Shown here piece by piece: positions 1-6,914 of a stretch of DNA of 17,231 nt (position 1 is the first letter of the stretch; the number at the start of each line of letters is the position of its first letter). The position numbers were made by a program, and so were the translations under genes. The DNA comes from Chloroflexia bacterium (GTDB lineage Bacteria > Chloroflexota > Chloroflexia > Thermomicrobiales > UBA6265). The stretch is taken from the NCBI GenBank assembly GCA_030430125.1, contig JAUIGA010000025.1, positions 1-17,231 of the forward strand, given 5' to 3'. The notes under the pieces are model-generated. The model was not told the DNA's origin. It searched no databases and saw only the letters and a program-made list of their open reading frames with translations.

Positions 1-1355
1 TGCGCCTGGGCGGCTTTCGCCGCGTCGACAACCTCCTCCTCGGTCGCGTCGGGTCGCCCATAGGCGATGTTCTCGCGGATCGACATCGAGAAGAGGAAGC
101 TCTCCTGCATCACCACGCCGATGTTGCGCCGCAGCGAGGCGAGCGTGATGTCCCGCACATCGACGCCGTCGATGCGGACGGTTCCCTCGGTGGCGTCGTA
201 GAACCGCGGGATCAGGTTGATGATCGAGCTCTTGCCGGAGCCGGTGGCGCCGGCGAGCGCGACGATCTGACCGGGATGCGCCTCGAATGAGACATCGTGC
301 AGCGCCGGTACGTGGCTGCCGGTGTAGGCGAACGAGACGTGGTCGAAGGTCACCACGCCGCGCATGGCATCCATCGGCTGCGCACCGGGTGTGTCGGCGA
401 TGGCCGGCGTGCGGTCGAGGATCTCGAAGATGCGATCGGCCGAGGCCAGCGCCCGCGCGATGCGGTTGACGACGAAGCCGAGCCAGCGCACCGGTTCGTT
501 CAGCAGTGACGTGTAGCGCTCGAAGGCGACCAGCGTGCCGATCGAGACCTGCCCGGTGAGCACCATGTAGCCGCCCAGCCAGACGACGCCGGCCACGCTG
601 AGCCCGTTCATCGCGAGCGTCAGCGGGTAGTTGAACGCCCACTTGTACGACGCGCGAATGTTGCGATTGAAGAGACTCTGGAGCTCGTCCTCGAACCTGG
701 TGGACTCGGGCAGCTCCTGCGCGAAGGCGCGCACCACGCGCCCGCCGGCGACGTTTTCCTGCAGCGCCGAGGTCATCACGCCGAACTGTTGCTGCACCCG
801 CAGGAACATCGGGCGGATGGTGACACCGAAGCGGAACGACCAGAAGAGCAGGAAGGGGGTGGTGGACAGCGCCACCGCGCCGAGCAACAGGTTCTCGCGC
901 AGCAGCAGGAAGGTGATGATGACCAGCAGGGCGATGCCGTGCGGGATCGCTCGCAGCGACATCATCAGCATGCCCCGGATTTGCTGGACGTCATCGGTGG
1001 CGCGGGACATCAGCTGTCCGGTCTGGGCCTGGTCGTAAAACTGAAAGGGGAGCTCCTGGAACTTGGCGTAGAGCTGATTGCGCATGTCGTTGGCGACACG
1101 CTCGGCCAGTACGTTGAGGTTGTAGGAGCGGACGAAGGTGAAGCCGCCCTGCACGAGCGACAGCCCGACGAGCAGCAGCGCCGATTGCCAGAGGAAGGTC
1201 ATGTCGCGATCGGCGACCCCGTGGTCGACGGCGCGCCCGAGTACCCATGGAATCGCCGTCTGCGCGACGACACCGATGATCAGGGCGAAATAGACGACAA
1301 GAGCCCGACGCCAGTAGGGTTTGAGATAGGAGAATATGCGGAGCGCGGTAGCCAC
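1..1355 (-). CDS. ABC transporter, fused permease/ATPase half-transporter (partial, 3' end outside window)
   Basis: This is a membrane exporter half-transporter that would dimerise and use ATP to pump a lipid, drug or peptide out of the cell. Reading the minus strand from a GTG at 1355 gives 451 codons without a stop. The GTG is preceded by GAGAGGC at a proper distance. The N-terminus (LRIFSYLKPYWRRALVV) opens an ABC exporter transmembrane domain of about six helices, with the typical cytoplasmic loop LMSRATDDVQQIRG. The nucleotide-binding domain begins near residue 345. The Walker A motif GATGSGKS lies around 229-255 and the Q-loop VMQESFLFS around 100-125. The signature and Walker B motifs lie beyond the window edge. 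The gene points away from the GntR regulator. Such half-transporters often occur as adjacent heterodimer pairs, so a partner may follow outside the window. The substrate cannot be inferred. Confidence 0.93.
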   Translation of the reverse strand, partial: MATALRIFSYLKPYWRRALVVYFALIIGVVAQTAIPWVLGRAVDHGVADRDMTFLWQSALLLVGLSLVQGGFTFVRSYNLNVLAERVANDMRNQLYAKFQELPFQFYDQAQTGQLMSRATDDVQQIRGMLMMSLRAIPHGIALLVIITFLLLRENLLLGAVALSTTPFLLFWSFRFGVTIRPMFLRVQQQFGVMTSALQENVAGGRVVRAFAQELPESTRFEDELQSLFNRNIRASYKWAFNYPLTLAMNGLSVAGVVWLGGYMVLTGQVSIGTLVAFERYTSLLNEPVRWLGFVVNRIARALASADRIFEILDRTPAIADTPGAQPMDAMRGVVTFDHVSFAYTGSHVPALHDVSFEAHPGQIVALAGATGSGKSSIINLIPRFYDATEGTVRIDGVDVRDITLASLRRNIGVVMQESFLFSMSIRENIAYGRPDATEEEVVDAAKAAQA

Positions 1356-1575
1356 GAGATGCCTCTCGTTGTCGATCTGCGAGCGTGTGCGACTCCGACG
1401 GGCGTGCGGAATCCCCATCCTGCACCCGCGAGTCGGCCAGTTAGTTTACCGCCCTGGCCGCGATGTGTAAACGCGCGATTCCCGATGATAGTGTGAAGCC
1501 GTTGAGTCCGGGACGTCGCGGACCGGTGCGACGGCGCGCGAGGCAGGATATCACCGTGCCGGGCGTGGGAACACA

Positions 1576-1591
1576 ATATGGAATACCATAT
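1576..1591. promoter_or_regulatory. Palindromic operator upstream of the GntR regulator
   Basis: The 16-bp site ATATGGAATACCATAT has perfect 6-bp arms (ATATGG/CCATAT) around AATA. Its core TGGAATACCA differs by one base from the perfect palindrome TGGTATACCA at 3631-3640 in front of the MFS gene. The core fits the loose GntR/FadR-type pattern of GT and AC half-sites. It lies 31 bases before the chosen start of the regulator, so autoregulation is inferred. Two upstream in-frame ATGs (1578, 1590) lie inside this palindrome, which argues against them as starts. Confidence 0.6.
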
Positions 1592-1610
1592 GGACCGAAG
1601 TCGACAGGCG

Positions 1611-1616
1611 GGAGAG
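1611..1616 (+). promoter_or_regulatory. Ribosome binding site that fixes the GntR start
   Basis: GGAGAG sits six bases before the ATG at 1623. It favours this start over the in-frame ATGs at 1578 and 1590, which lie within the operator. Confidence 0.6.
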
Positions 1617-1622
1617 ACGGCC

Positions 1623-2285
1623 ATGACGGATGCTGGAACCTTTGAGCCGGAATCGGAGCGAGTCATCCGGCAGGTGCGCGATGACATTCTCGATGGCGTG
1701 CGACCACCGGGGAGCCGGCTCGTCGAGCGCGAGATCGCGGCGGAGCTCGGCGTCAGCAGGTTGCCGGTTCGTGACGCCCTGCGCGTGCTGGTGGCTGAGG
1801 GCCTGGTGACGCCGCGCCCCCGCACCTGGGCTGTCGTGCGCGAGTTCACCCCGTCGGATGTCGCCGACCTCCACGAGGTGCGCACGGCGCTGGAAGTCAT
1901 GGCGTTCCGGCTCGCGGCTGAGCGGCACACACCCGAGGGGCTGGCCAGGCTCCGGCGGGTGCTGGACGCGGGGCTGCATGCGTCCCGTGATGGCGATGCC
2001 GTGCGGGCACGCCGGGCCGCGGCGGATTTTCACGAGACCGTCACCGACCTGGCCGACAACGGGCTGCTCAGCGAGATCGAGCGCCTGTTGCGGAGCCGGA
2101 TGCGCTGGTTGCTCAGCCAGCACGACGACCTGGTCGGTGTGGCGGAGGAGCATGAGGAGCTGTACCAGGCGATCGCGGATCGGGATCTGCCGCGGGTCGA
2201 GCAGCTCGCCACAGTGCACGCCGCCACCGTCCGCGCGGTCAATGTCGATCGCCCGGTCCCGGCCCAGGCGGATGCCAGCGAATGA
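1623..2285 (+). CDS. GntR family transcriptional regulator, FCD (FadR/VanR-like) subfamily
   Basis: This is a cytoplasmic one-component regulator of 220 residues, a normal size for the family. The N-terminal winged helix-turn-helix covers roughly residues 12-76, with the recognition segment IAAELGVSRLPVRDALRVL. The rest is an all-helical FCD ligand domain. Its histidines in ADFHETV, EEHEEL and VHAATV match the positions that usually hold a metal ion and bind a small carboxylic acid. The gene is convergent with the MFS transporter, with only nine bases between the stop codons. Both genes carry a TGGWATACCA palindrome upstream, so this protein probably represses itself and the transporter. The effector is unknown. 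The ATG at 1623 was chosen because of GGAGAG and because earlier ATGs fall in the operator. Confidence 0.9.
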   Translation: MTDAGTFEPESERVIRQVRDDILDGVRPPGSRLVEREIAAELGVSRLPVRDALRVLVAEGLVTPRPRTWAVVREFTPSDVADLHEVRTALEVMAFRLAAERHTPEGLARLRRVLDAGLHASRDGDAVRARRAAADFHETVTDLADNGLLSEIERLLRSRMRWLLSQHDDLVGVAEEHEELYQAIADRDLPRVEQLATVHAATVRAVNVDRPVPAQADASE

Positions 2286-2294
2286 CCTCGCTGT

Positions 2295-3569
2295 TTAGTG
2301 CTGGACGCCGCTGTAGCGAATCAGCTCCGGCACCCTGACCGCCAGGATCAGCATCGTCAGGATGAGCAGGAGGGCGCTGACGAAGGTTGTCGGCCCCACA
2401 CCCACCCGCTGCGCCACCGCGCCGAGCGCCAGCGACGACAGTGGCATGATCCCGATGGCAAGCTCCTGCAGGCCGAGCGCGCGACCCTGCATGGCGGGTT
2501 CGGTCGTCATCAGCAGCAAGGTCGTCTGCAGCACGCCGAACGAAGCGCTCATCAGGCCGATACACCCCATCAGCGCGAACGACAGCGGTACCGAGCTCGA
2601 GATGGCGAACAGGGCCCAGAAGAGACCCCAGGTGGCCGTCCCCAGCACGAAGAGCCCGCCCTTGAAGCGGAAGTCTCCCAGCGATGCGATGATCAGCGAA
2701 CCGGTCAACCCGCCGGCGCCGCTACAGGTCAGGAGCCAGCCCAGACCGGCGGCGTCCAGATCCAGGACATCCACCGCGAACACCGGGATGAACGCCTGGT
2801 AGATGGGCCAGATCAGAATGTTTGCGGCGAGCGTGACCAGCAGCACCGCCGATGCCAGACGGCTGGAGAGGATGGTCCGGAAGCCGCCCGCGAGCATCTG
2901 CATCGCCGACTCCTGATGCGCCTGCCGTGACCCCTTCTGCGATCGCAGGGGCCATAGCGCCAGCAGCGAGATGGCATACCACGCGGTCGAGATCCACAGG
3001 GCCGCCGGCGCGCCGAATGTGCTGATCATCGCGCCGCCGAGGGCCGGGCCGACGACCTGGGTCATGTTCATCGCCATGGCGTTCAGTGCGTTCGCATTGC
3101 TGAGATTTTCGCGGCCGACGAGATCGAGCACCAACGCCGCGCGGGCTGGCTGCGACGGGGATTGCGCGAGGCCGATGGCCAGGCCGCCGAGGAGGAGCGC
3201 CCAGTATGGTGCGTAGCCGGCCGAGGCCATGGTGGCGACCGTCGCGACAGCCACCAGCGCCCACAGGCAGGCGACGATGAGCAACCGCACCCGGTCGAAT
3301 CGGTCGGAGAGGACGCCGCCGAACGGACCCAGCAGAAGCGGCAGGAGGCGGACGGCGGTGAACAACGCGAGCAGGAACTCCGATCGCGTCGACTCGTACA
3401 CAATCCAGCCCAGCACCAGCGTCTGGGTCCACGCTCCGCCGAAGAAGAACATGTTGGAGATCCAGAGCAGGCGGAACGCGGGACTCTCCCGAAGCGATGC
3501 CAGGATGCGCATGCCGCGTGCTGGCCGCGGTGCCCTGGCGCTCGTTTCCAGCTTCGGCGTTGATGTCAC
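2295..3569 (-). CDS. MFS efflux transporter (MFS_3 / enterobactin-exporter-like)
   Basis: This is a 424-residue inner-membrane secondary transporter with about 12 hydrophobic helices, most likely a proton-driven exporter. After a short charged N-terminus it reads LRESPAFRLLWISNMFFFGG, typical of the MFS_3 group. The cytoplasmic motif-A loop GGVLSDRFDRVRLL is at residues 84-97. The helix-5-like segment TQVVGPALGGAMIS also fits. The frame stays open far upstream (to 4430), but the start is placed at GTG 3569. AGGAG lies six bases before that codon and the MFS similarity begins soon after it. The extension would overlap the divergent hydrolase gene. A perfect TGGTATACCA palindrome 62 bases upstream suggests control by the neighbouring GntR protein. 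The substrate is unknown. Confidence 0.9.
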   Translation of the reverse strand: MTSTPKLETSARAPRPARGMRILASLRESPAFRLLWISNMFFFGGAWTQTLVLGWIVYESTRSEFLLALFTAVRLLPLLLGPFGGVLSDRFDRVRLLIVACLWALVAVATVATMASAGYAPYWALLLGGLAIGLAQSPSQPARAALVLDLVGRENLSNANALNAMAMNMTQVVGPALGGAMISTFGAPAALWISTAWYAISLLALWPLRSQKGSRQAHQESAMQMLAGGFRTILSSRLASAVLLVTLAANILIWPIYQAFIPVFAVDVLDLDAAGLGWLLTCSGAGGLTGSLIIASLGDFRFKGGLFVLGTATWGLFWALFAISSSVPLSFALMGCIGLMSASFGVLQTTLLLMTTEPAMQGRALGLQELAIGIMPLSSLALGAVAQRVGVGPTTFVSALLLILTMLILAVRVPELIRYSGVQH

Positions 3570-3803
3570 ACACTGCTCCTCTGTCATGGGTTGGCATGGC
3601 GATGACCCGGCATCGGATCCCCCAGCGCGATGGTATACCAAAGAGACGAGGTTGGGCGATCGCGCCGGCGGGCAGCGGCCCCGGTGCGCCGATTGCGAGA
3701 GGCACGACCAGCCCACGCCGGAATCCGGACGGCGACTGACCGTGTTTCGGTGTTCCATGGAGACGATTCGACGCGTGTTCATAGTTCGACCGGGAGGATG
3801 GGG
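3570..3803. promoter_or_regulatory. Divergent promoter region between MFS transporter and dienelactone-hydrolase-like gene
   Basis: These 234 bases separate two divergent genes. They contain the TGGTATACCA palindrome at 3631-3640, nearer the transporter. On the transporter strand TATACC inside the palindrome could serve as a -10 element, which would suit repression, but no convincing -35 element was found. No other feature is clear. Confidence 0.45.
3631..3640. promoter_or_regulatory. Predicted GntR operator in front of the MFS transporter
   Basis: TGGTATACCA is a perfect 10-bp palindrome. It matches nine of ten bases of the site at 1579-1588 before the GntR gene. It lies 62 bases upstream of the transporter GTG and 163 bases from the divergent hydrolase ATG, so the transporter is the likelier target. 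Confidence 0.6.
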
Positions 3804-4397
3804 ATGGCTGAGGTTGTGCTGTTTCACCACGCGCTGGGGTTGACGCCCGGCGTCGTTGCGTTTGCCGATGCGTTGCGTGGCGCGGGGCACATCGTGCACA
3901 CGCCAGACCTGTTCGCGGGGCGTACCTTCGATTCCATTGAGGCGGGGGTGGCCCACGCCGAGGAGATCGGCTTCGACGAGGTGATCTCCCGCGGCGCCCG
4001 CTCGGTCGAGGGGTTGCCCGCGGGGTTGGTCTTCGCCGGCTTCTCCCTCGGGGTCCTTCCGGCCCAGAACCTGGCGCAGACCCGGCCGGGCGCGCGAGGG
4101 GCGGTGCTCATGTACTCCTGCATCCCGGTGTCGGAGTTCGGCCCGGCCTGGCCCGACGGCGTGCCCGTGCAGATCCACGGTATGGACGCCGACCCGTTCT
4201 TCGTCGGCGAGGGGGATGTCGAAGCTGCCCGCGCGCTCGTCGCGGAAGCCGAGGATGCGGAGCTGTTCCTCTACCCCGGCGACCAGCACTACTTTGCCGA
4301 CAGCACCCTGCCGTCGTACGACGCGGCCGCCACCACCCTGCTGACCGAGCGTGTGCTCACGTTCCTGCGGGGTGTCGACGGTGAGGAAGGGGAGTGA
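3804..4397 (+). CDS. Dienelactone hydrolase family protein
   Basis: This is a small cytoplasmic alpha/beta-hydrolase of 197 residues. It begins MAEVVLFHHALGLTPGV with an oxyanion region HHALGLTPG. The nucleophile elbow GFSLG is at residues 79-83 with Ser81, where classical dienelactone hydrolases have cysteine. The acid is probably Asp128 or Asp130 (HGMDADPFF) and the catalytic histidine His162 (GDQHYFADS). It is therefore serine-type, and the substrate is not predictable. The ATG at 3804 is favoured because GGGAGG at 3792-3797 is six bases away. The ATG at 3798 directly abuts that site. The stop overlaps the start of the DinB gene (TGATG), so the two are translationally coupled. Confidence 0.88.
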   Translation: MAEVVLFHHALGLTPGVVAFADALRGAGHIVHTPDLFAGRTFDSIEAGVAHAEEIGFDEVISRGARSVEGLPAGLVFAGFSLGVLPAQNLAQTRPGARGAVLMYSCIPVSEFGPAWPDGVPVQIHGMDADPFFVGEGDVEAARALVAEAEDAELFLYPGDQHYFADSTLPSYDAAATTLLTERVLTFLRGVDGEEGE

Positions 4398-4996
4398 TGA
4401 CCGACTCGGACCGCGCCTTCCTGGACGCACAGGGGCGGTACATGGCGGAGCAGGGATATGCGGAGCCGCCGATCACGGGAGACGAGGTCGCCACCCTCCT
4501 CGGGTTCCTGGAGCGCCAGCGTGCGACCTTCGCGTGGAACGTCGGCGGGCTGGATGCGGCCGGGTTGCGGGCGACGCTCGGTTCCTCGGCGATGACGTTG
4601 GGCGGGATGCTGAAGCACATGGCGCGCTTCGAGGATGACATGTCGAACGAGTGGCTGCTCGGGCGCGGGCAGCTTCCTCCGTGGAATGCGGTGGATTGGG
4701 ACGCCGAGCACGACTGGGACTGGCGCTCGGCCGCTGAGGACACCCCCGCGGAGCTCTATGCGGGCTGGCGGGAGGCGGTCGCTCGCTCCCGCGCCCTGTT
4801 CGCTGTGGCGCTTGCCGCGGGTGGTCCCGATCGGCGGGCACTGGGAATCACCGATGACCGTGGCGAAGCGCCGACTGCGCGCGTGATCCTGCTCAACATG
4901 ATCGAGGAGTACGCGCGGCACAACGGCCACGCGGACCTCATTCGGGAGTCGGTGGATGGGCAGGTCGGGCACGATCCGCCTGGCGCCGCGTCGTGA
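4397..4996 (+). CDS. DinB / DUF664 family protein
   Basis: This is a 199-residue four-helix-bundle protein of the DinB-like, DUF664 (mycothiol-transferase-like) group. These proteins are often metal- and thiol-dependent enzymes. The predicted metal ligands are visible: His74 in LGGMLKHMARFE, and His175 and His178 in EYARHNGHADLIRE, the family's C-terminal signature. The ATG at 4397 shares one base with the upstream stop and follows AAGGGGAG. A GTG at 4394 is possible but offers nothing extra. Coupling to the dienelactone-hydrolase-like gene suggests joint use in detoxifying a small molecule, but no substrate can be named. The next gene downstream is a pseudogene facing the other way. Confidence 0.87.
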   Translation: MTDSDRAFLDAQGRYMAEQGYAEPPITGDEVATLLGFLERQRATFAWNVGGLDAAGLRATLGSSAMTLGGMLKHMARFEDDMSNEWLLGRGQLPPWNAVDWDAEHDWDWRSAAEDTPAELYAGWREAVARSRALFAVALAAGGPDRRALGITDDRGEAPTARVILLNMIEEYARHNGHADLIRESVDGQVGHDPPGAAS

Positions 4997-5128
4997 CAAG
5001 ATTTTCGTGCTCGTCGTATCGGTAGGGGAGTCCTTGAACGCGCTCATCCAACGTCGTGGGATGCGTCGCTGGCGCGTTCAATGGCCTCCCGACTCGGTCG
5101 ATGACTGCCGCGTTCATTGGCGGGACGC

Positions 5129-5183
5129 CCTTGCATGCGCGGAACGCTGGCAAGGATGGTGCCAGCGTTCCGCGCATGCAAGG
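5129..5183. repeat. Perfect inverted repeat, 24-bp arms, 7-base loop
   Basis: Bases 5129-5152 and 5160-5183 are exact reverse complements, starting CCTTGCATGCG, with loop AGGATGG. This is by far the strongest hairpin in the window. It lies between the convergent DinB gene (ends 4996) and the decayed Abi-like gene (ends 5216). Neither strand has a T-run after the stem, so it is not a classical intrinsic terminator. It may be a bidirectional transcription barrier, a palindromic repetitive element or the scar of a mobile element. No second copy was noticed in the window. Confidence 0.85.
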
Positions 5184-5215
5184 CGCACCCTGCGGAAGAT
5201 TGCGCGAACGCCGGG

Positions 5216-5644
5216 TTAGTCCGAGATGCCGCTCGGCGTCCGCCAGAGCTCGCCGAGGCGGCCACGTGCCTGGTGCTCGCCGTGTTCCCAAACCTCGTCG
5301 AACCGGTCGGTCAGCGTGACCAGGTCGGCCATGGCATGGCTCATCCAGCCGATGATCTCGACCGTCGCGGCGTGGTCGTCCGCCAGGGACTCGTGGCTGA
5401 ACATCGGCTGATTGTGCGCCACCCGGTTGCGCGGCACCCGCGCGGTTGCAGATATCCCAGAGCTCGTTGGGCCCCCGCTCCAGCAGTGCGTCGTCCTGAT
5501 CGAACCGAGTGTCGGTGCCGTAGAGTTCGCGTTGCGCGGGGTGACCTCGAAGATGGCGCGGATGGGGTAGAGCGCTTCCGAAAGCCGCAGGCTCCAGAGG
5601 CAGACGACTACGGTGGCGATGTTGCGGCAACGGTCCGTCGTCAT
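5216..5644 (-). pseudogene. Decayed Abi-like (HEPN-type) gene
   Basis: This is a broken paralogue of the intact Abi-like gene at 8041-8781. The C-terminus is nearly the same (TLTDRFDEVWEHGE, ARGRLGELW) and the RNRVAH motif is kept, as is the early block LRLSEALYPI-AIFEVT. Between them about 75 residues are missing and the frame shifts twice. YGTDTRFDQDDALLERGPNELWDICN, which matches the intact YGTEEWFD and NEFWMVCN regions on either side of the deletion, is read in a different frame from both flanks. About 30 N-terminal residues are also lost. One frame stays open across the damage and can look like an intact 173-residue gene, but its middle does not match the family. DNA similarity to the intact gene is still high, so decay is recent. 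Confidence 0.82.
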
Positions 5645-5670
5645 GCACCCTCCGGGACGATGCCGCACAG

Positions 5671-5707
5671 AAAAAACCCCGGCGTCATCACCGATGCGAC
5701 GACCGGG
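5671..5707 (-). terminator. Terminator-like hairpin with T-run upstream of the Abi-like pseudogene
   Basis: On the minus strand CCCGG-TCGTC (5707-5698) pairs with GATGA-CG-CCGGG (one GU pair, a 2-base bulge) and is followed by G and six Ts ending at 5671. This is the form of a Rho-independent terminator. It stands 27 bases before the ATG of the decayed gene. It would therefore stop transcription before that gene, or be an attenuator or the terminator of something lost. Confidence 0.5.
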
Positions 5708-5757
5708 AGTGGGCCACCGGGGAACACGCATCGCCATGGTCGCACGACCTCACCTGT

Positions 5758-5814
5758 GTACCGATGGTACGGACAGCATGCGGACGAAAACTGTCCGCTG
5801 AGACAGGTATCGTT
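5758..5814. promoter_or_regulatory. Cluster of short inverted repeats upstream of the GyrI-like gene
   Basis: GTACC-GAT-GGTAC lies at 5758-5770. GGACAG (5771-5776) pairs with CTGTCC (5791-5796), and CTGTC (5791-5795) also pairs with GACAG (5802-5806). GGTATCGTT follows at 5806-5814. The cluster lies 34-90 bases before the start codon and could hold an operator. Each element is short, so the call is tentative. Confidence 0.3.
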
Positions 5815-5847
5815 GAAACCAGGAAGGATGGTTTGCAAGGGGGTACC

Positions 5848-6474
5848 ATGATCGATTCGCGCAGCGGCGCGCTCCGAACACTGTACGCGGCGAACGCGAC
5901 CCGGTGCAGCCTGGTCGATGTGCCGGAGCTCGCGGTGCTCGCCATCGATGGTGAGGGCGATCCGGCGCGGTCGTCGGACTACTCGGTGGCGGTGTCCGCT
6001 CTGATGGCGCTCGCAGGGAGTGTGCGTGCGACGCTCAAGAAAGAGCGCCCCGCGGAAGCGTTCCGGATAATGCCCCTCGAAGGGGTGTGGTCACTGCCGG
6101 ACGAGTTGATCTTCGCCGAAGACCCGGAGATCCGCGACCAGCTCCAATGGACCCTGCAGGTGGTCCAATCCGACGGCGTTGACGCCGATATCGTGGCGCG
6201 CAGCCGGGCGGCGATTGCCGCGAAACGGCCGCACGTCGCCGCGCTCGACCGGGTCGAGCTTCGGGTACTGCCTGCCGGCCCGGCGGGGCAATTGCTGCAT
6301 CGCGGTCCCTGGCGAGACGAGCCGGCGACGCTGGACCGCCTTCATCGCTGCGTGCGGGAGCGAGGCGGCCGCCCGACGCACGGGCACCGGGAGATCTATC
6401 TCAACGATCCAGGGCGCACGCCGCCCGAGCGGCTGAAGACGATCCTCCGGATTGGCTACACCCGCCTGGATTGA
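5848..6474 (+). CDS. GyrI-like domain-containing protein
   Basis: This is a 208-residue cytoplasmic protein of the GyrI-like small-molecule-binding superfamily (COG4832-like), without a DNA-binding domain. Recognisable blocks are LAVLAIDGEGDP, the segment SSDYSVAVSALMALAGSV, FRIMPLEGVW and the C-terminal REIYLNDPGRTPPERLKTILRIGYTR. Stand-alone members bind hydrophobic or drug-like compounds, and some hydrolyse them or protect gyrase, so a role in toxin handling is plausible. The ATG at 5848 follows AAGGGGG with a four-base gap. The frame is open upstream to 5764, but those codons match nothing and cover the inverted repeats. The gene stands alone, with 440 non-coding bases after it. Confidence 0.85.
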   Translation: MIDSRSGALRTLYAANATRCSLVDVPELAVLAIDGEGDPARSSDYSVAVSALMALAGSVRATLKKERPAEAFRIMPLEGVWSLPDELIFAEDPEIRDQLQWTLQVVQSDGVDADIVARSRAAIAAKRPHVAALDRVELRVLPAGPAGQLLHRGPWRDEPATLDRLHRCVRERGGRPTHGHREIYLNDPGRTPPERLKTILRIGYTRLD

Positions 6475-6519
6475 CGCCGTCCCGACGCCAGCCGGCGGAC
6501 GAACCTCTGGGGCTGGATC

Positions 6520-6551
6520 GCGATACCGGGTTGCCTGGCGCATGGTATCGC
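6520..6551. repeat. Inverted repeat after the GyrI-like gene
   Basis: GCGATACC (6520-6527) and GGTATCGC (6544-6551) are perfect reverse complements 16 bases apart, 46 bases after the GyrI-like stop. There is no T-run. It may be a weak terminator hairpin or an operator; the GGTATCG half also appears upstream of the same gene at 5806. Confidence 0.5.
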
Positions 6552-6869
6552 TCGTCGATGGCGTTGGCGTTTCGTAATCTGCGACTTCTGCAATCGAGTG
6601 ATACTCTCAACGGTTGATCGATACAACCGCGTTGGGTGCCATGAAGCACTGGTGCGCGATCAGTCCGGGCGGCAGGACCCGCTGCTTGCCACCCTGTGGG
6701 CGAGTGGCGGGTGCGCGGATACGGCTGCAGAGAAGGCCATTGCCGGCATGCGGGCCGGTTCCGAATGACCGCTGCAACCAGGTGGCCACATCGACGCCCG
6801 GCGTTGTCGATTGCCGATGCCTCCGTTCGACAAGGGGGTGAGACCGTCATCGGGACGGAGCTCGCGAAC

Positions 6870-6889
6870 CCGGCCAGGCATCTGGCCGG
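6870..6889 (+). promoter_or_regulatory. Leader hairpin before hydrolase 1
   Basis: CCGGCCAG-GCAT-CTGGCCGG forms a perfect 8-bp stem with a four-base loop. It ends nine bases before the AAGGAGG ribosome site at 6899-6905, so it would fold in the mRNA leader and could affect initiation or mRNA stability. Confidence 0.45.
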
Positions 6890-6914
6890 AACCCAGTCAA
6901 GGAGGTCCGACGAC

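Larger units (their letters stand above)
6475..6914. other. Non-coding stretch between GyrI-like gene and hydrolase 1
   Basis: No convincing gene was found in these 440 bases. Short open frames exist on both strands but none resembles a known protein. The stretch holds an 8-bp-arm inverted repeat at 6520-6551 and an 8-bp-arm hairpin at 6870-6889 just before the hydrolase ribosome site. A promoter for hydrolase 1 should lie here, but no clear -35/-10 pair was recognised. Confidence 0.5.

Noticed and set aside
1578..1622. Earlier ATG starts for the GntR gene
   Set aside because: They lie in or next to the palindromic operator, and ATG 1623 has a better ribosome site.
3570..4430. Upstream extension of the MFS reading frame
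   Set aside because: AGGAG before GTG 3569 and the onset of MFS similarity place the start there; the extension overlaps the dienelactone-hydrolase-like gene antisense.
4938..5215. Minus-strand frame ending in a short segment that reads like protein (YRYDEHENLV)
   Set aside because: It runs through the 24-bp hairpin and overlaps the DinB 3' end; no family resemblance and no ribosome site.
5216..5737. A 173-residue intact protein in the Abi-like pseudogene locus
   Set aside because: One frame happens to remain open, but the middle matches the family only in another frame and about 75 residues are missing.
5645..5840. T-box or riboswitch leader on the minus strand
   Set aside because: A terminator-like hairpin is present, but no convincing specifier loop, T-box bulge sequence or other riboswitch core was found.
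6614..6841. Short plus-strand frames upstream of hydrolase 1
   Set aside because: Cys/Arg-rich composition, no ribosome site and no family resemblance.
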